Shown: piece after piece, positions 1 to 6,673 of the stretch
Layout of the letters: each line of letters begins with the position of its first letter
Position numbering within the stretch: position 1 is the stretch's first letter
NCBI GenBank assembly: GCA_031254095.1
Contig: JAIRVC010000254.1
Span: forward strand, 1-9,920
Direction: 5' to 3'
Length of the DNA stretch: 9,920 nt
DNA from: Acidobacteriota bacterium
GTDB lineage: Bacteria; Acidobacteriota; UBA6911
The notes under the pieces: generated by a model
The model's database searches: none
What the model was told of the DNA's origin: nothing
Seen by the model: the letters and a program-made list of their open reading frames with translations, nothing else
Program-made: the position numbers and the translations under genes

Positions 1-558
1 GTTGGTAGAGATTCCGGCGGCGGCGCGGCCGCAACGGACAGCCAGGCGCCTTATGTCAAATACACCGCCCAGCTGCGCTCCGCGGCACCGATAAGACAGG
101 CCATTGTGCGGCAACAGCAGATTCAGAGTAAATACGACAAGGCTTCCACGGAAGATAAACAGAGTTTTGACGAGAACGCGCAGACGTTTCTTGCCGGCCC
201 TCCTTCGGACTTTGTTGTTGTATTCGTATCGTTTGAAGCCAACAACCGGGATACTATTCAGGATCTGCTCCGGCACTGGCAGAGCCAGACGCTTGAACTG
301 CTTCACAATTCCGTTTTTCTGCGCGGCTCCAAGGGCGACAGGGTTCCTCTTAGCCAATACGTTCCCGTCAGCGGCGCTAATCAGGAATTCCAGTTTATTT
401 TTCCCCGGCATTTTGAAGGCAAAGAGGTTCTCCAGCCGGGCGACAGGGGGCTTCAATTGGAATTTGACTATCCGGTAATCAGGGGCCTCGGCGACGGCAG
501 AGGTTTTTTCGAATTTAGAATCGACAAAATGAAGATCGACAACGAAGTAATTTATTAG
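1..558 (+). CDS. Unrecognised protein, C-terminal 185 residues (start outside window)
   Basis: The reading frame is open from the first base and ends at TAG 556-558, so only the C-terminal part is visible. I do not recognise a named family. The visible part starts with a Gly/Ala-rich stretch. A charged, Gln-rich helical segment follows (around RQQQIQSKYDK). The last ~120 residues look beta-rich, with alternating hydrophobics (DFVVVFVSFEA), a segment reading QEFQFIFPRHFEG, then LQLEFDYP and a final FEFRIDKMKID strand ending in VIY. This pattern suggests an exported or envelope beta-sandwich domain of the kind seen in uncharacterised acidobacterial proteins, but that is an inference. A perfect hairpin begins 11 bases after the stop. 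Coding status is well supported by the long frame and protein-like composition; function is unknown. Confidence 0.75.
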   Translation, partial: VGRDSGGGAAATDSQAPYVKYTAQLRSAAPIRQAIVRQQQIQSKYDKASTEDKQSFDENAQTFLAGPPSDFVVVFVSFEANNRDTIQDLLRHWQSQTLELLHNSVFLRGSKGDRVPLSQYVPVSGANQEFQFIFPRHFEGKEVLQPGDRGLQLEFDYPVIRGLGDGRGFFEFRIDKMKIDNEVIY

Positions 559-568
559 TAATTAAAAC

Positions 569-607
569 CCCCATGTGATGCGGGCGGGCGGCCCGCATCA
601 CATGGGG
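569..607. repeat. Perfect 17-bp hairpin after the first gene (terminator-like)
   Basis: Left arm 569-585 and right arm 591-607 are perfect reverse complements, separated by a 5-base loop (GGGCG). The arms are GC-rich and the position, just after a stop codon, is right for a transcription terminator. The + strand lacks a T-run after the right arm (it continues AATGCCCG). The - strand would read the hairpin followed by GTTTTAATTA. It may therefore end transcription on + without a U-tract, end antisense transcription on -, or protect the 3' end of the message. Structure is directly visible; function is inferred. Confidence 0.6.
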
Positions 608-637
608 AATGCCCGACATAGTTCACGGTGGGTTTTT

Positions 638-675
638 CTAGCCACTAGCCACTGGCCACTAGCCACTAGCCACTA
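638..675. repeat. Tandem heptamer array 1 (CTAGCCA units)
   Basis: Five consecutive 7-base units run from 638 to 672 (CTAGCCA, CTAGCCA, CTGGCCA, CTAGCCA, CTAGCCA), followed by a partial unit CTA. Only one base in the five units departs from consensus. On the - strand the unit reads TAGTGGC, which resembles the second array at 2412-2441. It lies wholly in the gap before the S41 protease gene. Confidence 0.85.
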
Positions 676-681
676 ATTCTG

Positions 682-697
682 GCAGCCGCGAGGCTGC
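682..697. other. Short hairpin before the protease promoter
   Basis: GCAGCC (682-687) pairs with GGCTGC (692-697) around a GCGA loop. The following bases are T-rich but do not form a clean T-run. It directly abuts the candidate -35 element at 698. It could be a weak terminator for upstream readthrough or an accident of sequence. Confidence 0.3.
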
Positions 698-727
698 TTG
701 TCAGTTTTATCCCGGACATGCTACACT
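698..727 (+). promoter_or_regulatory. Sigma70-like promoter for the S41 protease
   Basis: TTGTCA at 698-703 and TACACT at 722-727 match the -35 (TTGACA) and -10 (TATAAT) consensus at five and four of six positions respectively, with an 18-base spacer. Initiation would fall near 734. That leaves a short leader containing GGAG (749-752) before the ATG at 761. This placement also argues against translation starting at the TTG at 698. Confidence 0.5.
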
Positions 728-760
728 AACGCGGATTTTGGTTTCAGTGGAGTCCATTTT

Positions 761-2398
761 ATGAAACATAGATTCGCAGTCGTTCTGATTTCAATCGTGC
801 TGCTGTCCGCTCTCGCGGGCGGATTTCTGGGCGGCGGTTTCGCGACTAAAGCCGCCGAGGCGACTTCTCCAAATAACGAGTTCCTGGCAAATTACACGGA
901 CGCTCTTGATGTCATACAGAAAAATTATATGCATGATGTCGGCTCGGACAAGCTGGTCTACAGTTCCATAAAAGGAATGCTGCGGACGCTGGATCCGCAT
1001 TCAGACTTTCTTGACCCCAAGTATTTTACGGAAATGCGCGAGAGGCAGCGCAGCCGGTATTACGGGCTGGGTATCCGGATAAGAACATTGGCGGGAGATC
1101 GCGGGTGGTGCGTGATTGTGGAACCTCCGTCATTTGGAACGCCGGCGTACAAGAAAGGGCTGCGCGCGGGCGACATTATCACCAGAGTCGAAGGAACGCC
1201 GATCGACACATGGACGTCGGATGAAGTGGTAAGCAAGATCAGGGGGCAGCGGGGAACAACGGTTAATATCACCATAAAACGGCACGGGGCGTCCGAGCCG
1301 CTGGAGATAGCCATTGAACGGGACGAGATTCCGATGGTGACGGTTCCTTACGCTTTCGAGATACGGCCGGGAATTGGTTATATCAAAATCGAGAGTTTTG
1401 CCGAAACGACCAGTGGCGAACTAAAAACCGCGCTGAACGACATGAAGAGCATTACCGGGCTGATTCTGGATTTGCGCGATAATACCGGCGGGCTGCTGAA
1501 TCAGGCGATCGCGGTTTCCGACTTTTTCCTGCCTCGCGGAGAACTGATTGTCTCCACGCGGGGGCGCGCCGAAGGTTCCGCCAGAACATATGAAGCGCCC
1601 GGAAATGAAACGCTCGATATTCCGCTGGTTGTGCTCATCAACAGGAACAGTGCAAGCGCTTCGGAAATCGTCGCGGGCGCGCTGCAGGATCATGACCGGG
1701 CGCTGATCATCGGTGAAACAAGTTTCGGCAAAGGACTTGTGCAGTCGGTCTATAACATGTCGAGCGATACGGGCATGGCGCTTGTAACGGCAAAGTTTTA
1801 CACGCCGAGCGGCCGGCTGATCCAGCGCGACTATTCAAATTCCCTTTTAGAGTATTATTCCGTATATGCCGGCGAGAACGCCGTGTTTGGTGACAAGGAG
1901 CGTGAAATAAAATATACCGACAGCGAACGCGAGGTATATGGCGGCGGCGGCATTGCGCCTGACATTATTGAAGCGGCGCGCCTGCTGAATCGTTTTGAGT
2001 CGCTGTTGCGGCGCAAAGACGTTTTCTTTCAGTACGCGCAGCGATTGACTTCAGGAGAAGTTCCCTCCGCGCGGGAGTTTAAACTTCCTGAAGGAGCGGA
2101 CGGGGAAGCTCAACCGGCGCGCGGAAAGAACACGGATCATGTTTCAGATTTCGTCATAAACGAGGAAATTATCAGTGATTTCCGGCAGTTTCTGAAAGAG
2201 CGAAATATCGAATTCACGGAAGAAGATCTGACGGCCAACGCGGATTATATTAAAAGGCAAATCCGTCAGGGAGTGTTTACCTCCCACTTTGGCATTCAGG
2301 AAGGTTATAAAATAAGCGTCGAAGGAGATAATCAGGTGCAGAAAGCGCTGGCGGAAATGCCCGCCGCGAAAACCCTGATGACCTCCGGACATTTTTAG
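761..2398 (+). CDS. ctpA: S41 family C-terminal processing protease (CtpA/Prc type)
   Basis: Secreted serine protease of the tail-specific family, which cleaves periplasmic substrates by recognising their C-termini. ATG 761 is chosen because GGAG at 749-752 sits 8 bases upstream and the protein then begins with a classic signal peptide (MKHRFAVVLISIVLL..., ending near KAAEA). An upstream in-frame TTG at 698 lies inside the candidate promoter. The protein is 545 residues. A PDZ domain spans about 97-187, beginning with the YYGLG strand. The catalytic core carries SASASE with nucleophile Ser299, GKG with general base Lys324, and Gln328 four residues later, the same Ser/Lys/Gln arrangement as in E. 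coli Prc. GGGGIAPD (394-401) closes the core. A further ~140-residue helical extension follows, which I associate with acidobacterial members. The active site looks intact. It is probably transcribed alone, as 137 bases separate it from the transglycosylase gene downstream. Confidence 0.95.
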   Translation: MKHRFAVVLISIVLLSALAGGFLGGGFATKAAEATSPNNEFLANYTDALDVIQKNYMHDVGSDKLVYSSIKGMLRTLDPHSDFLDPKYFTEMRERQRSRYYGLGIRIRTLAGDRGWCVIVEPPSFGTPAYKKGLRAGDIITRVEGTPIDTWTSDEVVSKIRGQRGTTVNITIKRHGASEPLEIAIERDEIPMVTVPYAFEIRPGIGYIKIESFAETTSGELKTALNDMKSITGLILDLRDNTGGLLNQAIAVSDFFLPRGELIVSTRGRAEGSARTYEAPGNETLDIPLVVLINRNSASASEIVAGALQDHDRALIIGETSFGKGLVQSVYNMSSDTGMALVTAKFYTPSGRLIQRDYSNSLLEYYSVYAGENAVFGDKEREIKYTDSEREVYGGGGIAPDIIEAARLLNRFESLLRRKDVFFQYAQRLTSGEVPSAREFKLPEGADGEAQPARGKNTDHVSDFVINEEIISDFRQFLKERNIEFTEEDLTANADYIKRQIRQGVFTSHFGIQEGYKISVEGDNQVQKALAEMPAAKTLMTSGHF

Positions 2399-2411
2399 TT
2401 AGCCGCCTCAC

Positions 2412-2441
2412 GGTGATCAGTGGTTGGTGATCGGTGGTCAG
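2412..2441. repeat. Tandem heptamer array 2 (RGTGRTY units)
   Basis: Four degenerate 7-base units are contiguous: GGTGATC (2412-2418), AGTGGTT (2419-2425), GGTGATC (2426-2432) and GGTGGTC (2433-2439), then AG. The period of seven and the GTGG core match the reverse complement of the array at 638-675, so both look like one heptamer family in opposite orientation. It sits just after the protease stop codon. Confidence 0.6.
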
Positions 2442-2535
2442 AAAAAAATCGCCGCGAACTATCTTTGAGGGTAACTTCCGGAATGACGTTATAGTATAGG
2501 ATATTAAAGCGATGATTAAAGGAAACGCTGATTAA

Positions 2536-4026
2536 ATGAAATATCTACGTCTACTGTTGCCGTCGGCGCTCGCGCTGGTTGTTCTGTGGGAATCAGCGTC
2601 GGGGCAGACCTCAATGGCGGCCGCGGCCGCTTCGATCCCGGAAACCGTGATTGCGGCGGACGCCGGGATTCCTGAAGCGATGTCTAATTTGATGGACGCC
2701 GCATGGTCGGAATTTCTCGAAGGATGCGATCTTATACTAAATGACGATGTGGATGGCGCACGGGCGTCTTTTGACGAGGCCGTGGAGACGATTCTTTCGT
2801 CCGGTTGGGTTATTTCGCTGACGCCGCCCCTTGACGCCTTTTTAAAAGACCTGACGCGGCAGATAAGAGACATTGAATCCGAGTATTTTTTTTCACTTTA
2901 TGGCGACGATTACGAAGAGCTGGAAGTGGATGACGGCGAAGACGCGCCCGGCGTAGAAGCTTTTCTGGATCTTGATCTGAACATCGCTCTTGACGATCCG
3001 GCTCTGCGGATTGCGCTGAGTTCCGCCCTGCGCCAGGGAAATTTTGATATTCCCATCGACGTCAACGACGATGTGGCAAAATCCCTTGAGTATTTTCTGA
3101 ATCGCGGACGCAAGTTTTTTGAGGACGCGCTTTTACGTTCAGGGCGTTACCGTTCCATTATTGAACAGGTATTCCGCGAAGAGGAACTGCCTCTTGACCT
3201 GATAAATCTGGCGCTGGTGGAAAGCGCCTTTAAACCGCAGGCGGTTTCGCGGGCAAGAGCCAGGGGGATATGGCAGTTCATGCAGGGGACGGCTGTTCGT
3301 TACGGATTGAAGATAACCTCCGATATAGATGAACGGTCGGATCCCGAAAAATCCACGCGCGCGGCGGCGCGCTATCTTAAAGAACTTTACGAAATGTTCG
3401 GCGACTGGAATCTGGTTCTCGCGGCTTACAACTGGGGCGAGGGAAATATCAGGTTGCTTGTAAACGGCTCCGGGATAACTGATTTCTGGCAACTGGCGAA
3501 TCTCAAGAATCAGAAAAAGAGAATGCCTGCGGAAACCCGCAAACATGTGCCGCTGATTCTTGCCGGCGCCATTCTTTCGCGTAATCCGGAAAAGTATGGA
3601 TTTTCGACCGAATTCGAGCCGCCGGTGAGTTATGCCACGGTTGTCGTTTCAAGGCCTGTCGATCTGCGTTCCGTCGCAAAAACGCTGAATACATCCGTTG
3701 ACGAACTCAGGAAGTTGAATCCCGCGCTCAAAGGAAACCGCACGCCGGCGCGTTATCCGGATTTCGTGCTGAAAGTGCCGGCCGACAGCGATCAGGAACT
3801 GTATGCGCTAATTGAAAAACTGCCGTCTGTTCAGACTGTTGCGGTAGACGGAAAACATAAGGTCGTGAAGGGGGATACGCTTTACGATCTTGCGCGCAGA
3901 TACGGCGTGCCCCTTAAAGATCTTCAGGAAGTGAACGGTCTTTCAGCAAAGTCCGTCCTCAGAATAGGAATGATGCTGGAAATTCCCGCATCTGCGAAAA
4001 AACCCGCTGTCGTGGCAAAAAAATAA
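2536..4026 (+). CDS. mltD: MltD-like lytic transglycosylase with C-terminal LysM
   Basis: Predicted exported peptidoglycan-cleaving enzyme of the GH23 (SLT) fold, which cuts the MurNAc-GlcNAc bond to give 1,6-anhydro ends. The 496-residue protein has an N-terminal signal peptide (about 1-23, ending ASG). A helical region and a very acidic stretch follow (about 122-160, with DDYEELEVDDGED). The SLT domain spans about 200-330: catalytic Glu229 in LALVESAF, then GIWQFM (244-249) and AYNWGEGN (297-304), all hallmarks of the MltD/Slt family. A degenerate LysM-like unit lies at about 368-414 and a clear LysM (HKVVKGDTLYDLA...) at about 441-484, for glycan binding. The Lys-rich tail ends the protein. 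AAGGA at 2519-2523 is a plausible but somewhat distant ribosome binding site. The YtxH-like gene starts 12 bases after its stop, suggesting co-transcription. Confidence 0.93.
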   Translation: MKYLRLLLPSALALVVLWESASGQTSMAAAAASIPETVIAADAGIPEAMSNLMDAAWSEFLEGCDLILNDDVDGARASFDEAVETILSSGWVISLTPPLDAFLKDLTRQIRDIESEYFFSLYGDDYEELEVDDGEDAPGVEAFLDLDLNIALDDPALRIALSSALRQGNFDIPIDVNDDVAKSLEYFLNRGRKFFEDALLRSGRYRSIIEQVFREEELPLDLINLALVESAFKPQAVSRARARGIWQFMQGTAVRYGLKITSDIDERSDPEKSTRAAARYLKELYEMFGDWNLVLAAYNWGEGNIRLLVNGSGITDFWQLANLKNQKKRMPAETRKHVPLILAGAILSRNPEKYGFSTEFEPPVSYATVVVSRPVDLRSVAKTLNTSVDELRKLNPALKGNRTPARYPDFVLKVPADSDQELYALIEKLPSVQTVAVDGKHKVVKGDTLYDLARRYGVPLKDLQEVNGLSAKSVLRIGMMLEIPASAKKPAVVAKK

Positions 4027-4038
4027 AGGAGAATCATA

Positions 4039-4335
4039 ATGAGTGGAGAGACGTGTTCCGGTGAAAAAGCATTATTTTTTCTGGTTGGAGCGGCAATAGG
4101 CGCGGTAACAGCGCTTCTGATGGCGCCTCGCAGCGGGGCGGAAACCCGTAAATTGATCGCGGCAAGAGCGCGTGAAGGCGCCGATGCCGTCGCGAACCGG
4201 TCAAAAACGGTGGCCGATTTGGCTTCGACATATCTGGATCGCGGCAAGGAAGCGCTGTATCATCAGCGGGAACATTTGTCGGCCGCGTTTGAAGCCGGTA
4301 AACAGGCTTACATGGAAGAAAAAGACAAGGTCTAG
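4039..4335 (+). CDS. YtxH-like small membrane protein
   Basis: A 98-residue protein with one N-terminal hydrophobic segment (about 10-27, FFLVGAAIGAVTALLMAP). The signature APRSGAETR follows, then a long charged, Ala-rich amphipathic helix to the C-terminus. This is the YtxH-like family pattern: a glycine-rich membrane anchor followed by a helical soluble tail. The biochemical role of the family is not well defined; members are often linked to envelope or general stress. AAGGAG at 4027-4032, directly after the transglycosylase stop, is a strong ribosome binding site 6 bases before ATG. It lies 12 bases after mltD and 5 bases before the DUF948-like gene, so the three probably form one operon. 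Confidence 0.85.
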   Translation: MSGETCSGEKALFFLVGAAIGAVTALLMAPRSGAETRKLIAARAREGADAVANRSKTVADLASTYLDRGKEALYHQREHLSAAFEAGKQAYMEEKDKV

Positions 4336-4340
4336 CCTCG

Positions 4341-4853
4341 ATGACCAACATTTTGCTGGCTGTTTTCGCGGGCGTTCTTGCTCTCGCGATATTGATGCAG
4401 AGCGTTCTGTTGCTTCTGATGTTTCTGAATCTCCGGCGGCTTGGCGGCGATTTGCTTCCGAAGATTCAGAAATTGACGGAAAAGGCGGACGCGACGTTCA
4501 CGACCATTTCGGACATAGCGGAAAACATCAGACCTTTTGCGCGGAAAATGAACGAATCGGCGGATGTAATACATGATCGCGTGGTTGAGATTGATGATTT
4601 TCTGGGTGAAGTCGTGGAAAAATCACGCCGGGAAATTGCCGGACTCGAAGACACCCTGCACGATGTCACCCAACTGGCACGGAACGCCGTCAATACTCTG
4701 AGCGAAAACGTTCTTATGCCGGTCAACCGGATAAACGCGCTGACAAAAGCGGTTCGGGTCGCAATCGGCGTATTGTTCACGCGGCGCGAAAAAGAAAAAA
4801 CGGATACGGGCGCGTCATCCGCCGGTTCCAGCGACGACACGATCTTTTTCTGA
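4341..4853 (+). CDS. DUF948-like membrane-anchored coiled-coil protein
   Basis: A 170-residue protein with a single N-terminal membrane segment (about 4-31) followed by a long helical region with heptad-like hydrophobic spacing (about 33-140: KIQKLTEKAD, ISDIAENIR, FLGEVVEKSR, LEDTLHDVTQLA). A polar Ser/Asp-rich tail ends in IFF. This is the layout of DUF948 / YoxC-YtxG-like proteins, of unknown molecular function. The start follows the YtxH-like stop by 5 bases. The ribosome binding site is weak (AAGG at 4327-4330), suggesting translational coupling to the gene before it. In Bacillus subtilis a DUF948 gene (ytxG) and ytxH are also neighbours, which supports the identification. Family assignment rests on layout and context. 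Confidence 0.8.
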   Translation: MTNILLAVFAGVLALAILMQSVLLLLMFLNLRRLGGDLLPKIQKLTEKADATFTTISDIAENIRPFARKMNESADVIHDRVVEIDDFLGEVVEKSRREIAGLEDTLHDVTQLARNAVNTLSENVLMPVNRINALTKAVRVAIGVLFTRREKEKTDTGASSAGSSDDTIFF

Positions 4854-4882
4854 TAATTGCACGGGATTCCAGACAAAGGAGA

Positions 4883-5002
4883 ATGGCGGCCTGCGCTCCC
4901 GGACGCTTCCTGCGGCATTTTACTGTGGATTTTCTTGCAAATGTGGTGGCGATGCGCCATGTTGAGCCCGCTACGATAGCAGGAATCTGCGATGCTTATT
5001 AA
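4883..5002 (+). CDS. Possible small protein of 39 residues
   Basis: A short frame runs from ATG 4883 to TAA 5000-5002. AAAGGAG at 4876-4882 is almost a perfect Shine-Dalgarno sequence, but it abuts the ATG closely. The product begins MAACAPGRFLRHF and ends AGICDAY. It has no clear membrane segment and no family I recognise. It lies 29 bases after the DUF948-like stop on the same strand and could be the last gene of that operon. Its stop overlaps another ATG (4992) that opens into the palindromic repeat. It could equally be a decayed gene end or chance. The only positive evidence is the ribosome binding site and position. Confidence 0.25.
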   Translation: MAACAPGRFLRHFTVDFLANVVAMRHVEPATIAGICDAY

Positions 5003-5022
5003 TGAGGCTCTGAACCTGTATC

Positions 5023-5151
5023 TGCAGGCAACCTCCGAAAACCCCAAACTCTGCGTTACGCTCCTTCGGCAAATGCTCATTTACCTATATGTAAACTCCG
5101 CTTTGCCTCAGTCGCAAGCCTTGATTTGGGGGTTTTCGGAGGTTGCCTGCA
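5023..5151. repeat. Palindromic repeat element, copy 1
   Basis: The outer arms 5023-5048 and 5125-5151 are reverse complements over 26 of 27 bases; the right arm has one extra G (in the run 5128-5132). Inside, GGCAAA (5068-5073) pairs with TTTGCC (5102-5107) and TTTAC (5080-5084) with GTAAA (5091-5095), so the whole unit can form a long hairpin or cruciform. It shares its centre and the flanking CTCTGCGTTACGC and CGCAAGCCTT blocks with the copy at 7826-7946, showing these are two members of one repeat family. It sits between the DUF948-like gene and the MFS gene. An open frame through it (4992-5198) is considered an accident of the repeat. Confidence 0.85.
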
Positions 5152-5325
5152 AAAACTCACCTCTGACACAATCCGGCGAGCGCAATAACAGTTTTTAGAG
5201 ACGCCCTTTATTTATTTGCGTTTTCCCGCTTTTTTTCTACCGGAATTTCCCGTACTTGGACTATCATCGACAGGATATTTTGAGTTCTTAATTGTTATTG
5301 ATCAGTAGCCCGATAGGAGGAGCCT
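5152..5325. other. Intergenic stretch before the MFS gene
   Basis: AT-rich spacer containing a run of seven T (5230-5236) without a convincing GC stem before it. GTTTTTAGAG (5190-5199) echoes the right arm of the copy-2 palindrome and might be a fragment of another copy. No well-spaced promoter was found. The last bases hold the ribosome binding site AGGAGG (5315-5320), 5 bases before the MFS start. Confidence 0.4.
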
Positions 5326-6576
5326 ATGAGTAGTAAAGCCCCTGAGGTTGCATCACCTGTACAAACGCCTAAATATGCGTGGGCGGTTTTGTTTGCCCTT
5401 TACATGGCATCGCTTACAGCGACGCTGAACATGTTCAAACTTCCGCCCGTAATGACGACTCTGGTGAATTCGGATTTGGGAATTGCGGCAGATGGCCTCG
5501 GCACCCTGATGTCGACATTTTCGATCATGGGATTCGTGCTCGCGATTCCTGCCGGATTCATACTGAAACGATTCGGCATAAAACTGACCGTCCTTTTTTC
5601 CGTCGGAGCGGTCACGCTGGGCGCGGCCCTTGGCGCTCTTGCCGCGACATCCGGAATGTTGTTCGTCACCCGTTTTGTCGAGGGGTTCGGCATGGGACTG
5701 GTCATGGTGGCCTCGCCTTTTGCCATAAGTCAGTGGTTTCCATTAAATAATCGCGCTTTGCCGACAGGATTATGGGCGACCTGCGTCGGTATCGGCAATA
5801 TAGCGCCGCTGTTTCTTGCGCCTTCAATTGTCAGCGCGTTTGGAGATAACTGGCAGCCTATATGGTGGTCCGGCGCGATTTTCGGAGCAGTGTCTTTTGT
5901 CCTTTTCGCCATTATTTTCCGTATGCCGCGTGAAGACGAAATGCCGGCCGCGCCCGCGCCGCCCGCCGCAACCGGAGAAGCTCCGCCCAGTCTATGGAAA
6001 GGGATGGCCAATATCAATTACTGGCTGATTGGCATCGGGTTCGGAGCCTATAATCTTGTGGTTCTGGCGCTGCTTTCCTTTCTGCCGATGTTTCTGGAAT
6101 TTCATCGCGGGAAAGTGGCTGCCACCGCTTCCAGCCTTACCGCCCTGGTTATGCTGGCCTCTCTCTTTACCGGTCCCCTCGGCGGCTATATTTCGGACAA
6201 ACTGGAACGCCGCAAATCCGTAGTACTCATTGTCTATGCGGTAATGACGCTGACGCTCCTCTTTCCTTTCACCGCGGAGGGATGGCAGATTCCGGCTTTT
6301 ATGATTATGTTCGGTATTTTCGGCGGACCGATCGCGCCGATTCTGCTGGCGTCCGTTCCGGAAGTAGCCAAAAGTCCGATGCTTATCGGTATCGGCATGG
6401 CGTGCGCCGCGTTTTTACAGAACCTTGGAATGTTCGTTGGCCCCACTTTGTTTATGGGCATTGTAACCGCCGGCGGCGGTGTCGGCGAGCTTCAAAGCTG
6501 GACAATGGCCGGTTACCTGATGATTCCGATCTGTATCATCGGCATGATCGCCGTATGGCGCATAAAGGTTCGTTAA
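5326..6576 (+). CDS. Major facilitator superfamily transporter
   Basis: A 416-residue inner-membrane protein with about 12 hydrophobic segments in two groups of six, the standard MFS size and layout. The two halves are joined by a Pro/Ala-rich loop (about 200-222). MFS motif A variants are visible in both halves: AGFILKRFGIK (76-86) after the second segment and GGYISDKLERRK (286-297) in the equivalent loop of the second half. The segment AISQWFP...RALPTGLWATCVGIG resembles the CynX/NimT-like branch, which includes cyanate and nitroimidazole transporters. That is only a resemblance, and the substrate cannot be told from sequence. AGGAGG at 5315-5320 sets the start clearly. The gene stands alone: 472 bases after the upstream operon and 97 bases before the VanZ-like gene, with an inverted repeat in between. 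Confidence 0.92.
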   Translation: MSSKAPEVASPVQTPKYAWAVLFALYMASLTATLNMFKLPPVMTTLVNSDLGIAADGLGTLMSTFSIMGFVLAIPAGFILKRFGIKLTVLFSVGAVTLGAALGALAATSGMLFVTRFVEGFGMGLVMVASPFAISQWFPLNNRALPTGLWATCVGIGNIAPLFLAPSIVSAFGDNWQPIWWSGAIFGAVSFVLFAIIFRMPREDEMPAAPAPPAATGEAPPSLWKGMANINYWLIGIGFGAYNLVVLALLSFLPMFLEFHRGKVAATASSLTALVMLASLFTGPLGGYISDKLERRKSVVLIVYAVMTLTLLFPFTAEGWQIPAFMIMFGIFGGPIAPILLASVPEVAKSPMLIGIGMACAAFLQNLGMFVGPTLFMGIVTAGGGVGELQSWTMAGYLMIPICIIGMIAVWRIKVR

Positions 6577-6589
6577 CCGTTCGGCGCAG

Positions 6590-6635
6590 TTTTGATTTTG
6601 GGCTGATGTAAAAACCAGTCAGCCCAAAATCAAAA
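6590..6635. repeat. Perfect 17-bp inverted repeat between MFS and VanZ-like genes
   Basis: Arms 6590-6606 and 6619-6635 are perfect reverse complements (core TTTTGGGCTGA / TCAGCCCAAAA) around a 12-base loop. It begins 13 bases after the MFS stop. The left arm is T-rich and the right arm A-rich, the reverse of a canonical intrinsic terminator, and no T-run follows. It could still terminate, or stabilise the MFS message against 3' exonucleases. Confidence 0.6.
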
Positions 6636-6673
6636 ATCCTTTCATCGCGATTTTCAAAAAGAACCAGTGCTAT

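Noticed and set aside
638..675. CRISPR array
   Set aside because: The units are 7 bases and contiguous, with no spacers.
698..760. In-frame TTG start 21 codons upstream of the S41 protease ATG
   Set aside because: It falls inside the candidate -35 box, has no ribosome binding site, and would put 21 residues before a good signal peptide; ATG 761 has GGAG at proper spacing.
2465..2500. Promoter before the transglycosylase (TTGAGG 2465-2470 with TATAGT 2490-2495)
   Set aside because: The spacer is 19 bases and the -35 match is weak, so it is not listed as a feature.
4883..5002. Degraded extra copy of the palindromic repeat
   Set aside because: Only loose similarity (CTGCG and CATTTTAC) to the conserved blocks; no outer arms pair.
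4992..5198. 68-codon open frame on the + strand
   Set aside because: Most of it is encoded by the palindromic repeat, including both arms, so it is unlikely to be a selected protein; kept only as part of a finding.
5190..5205. Fragment of a third palindromic repeat (GTTTTTAGAG)
   Set aside because: Only about ten bases match the copy-2 right arm, and no partner arm or conserved centre was found.
5152..5325. Riboswitch or attenuator before the MFS gene
   Set aside because: No conserved core or stem followed by a T-run could be built; only a T-run without a stem is present.
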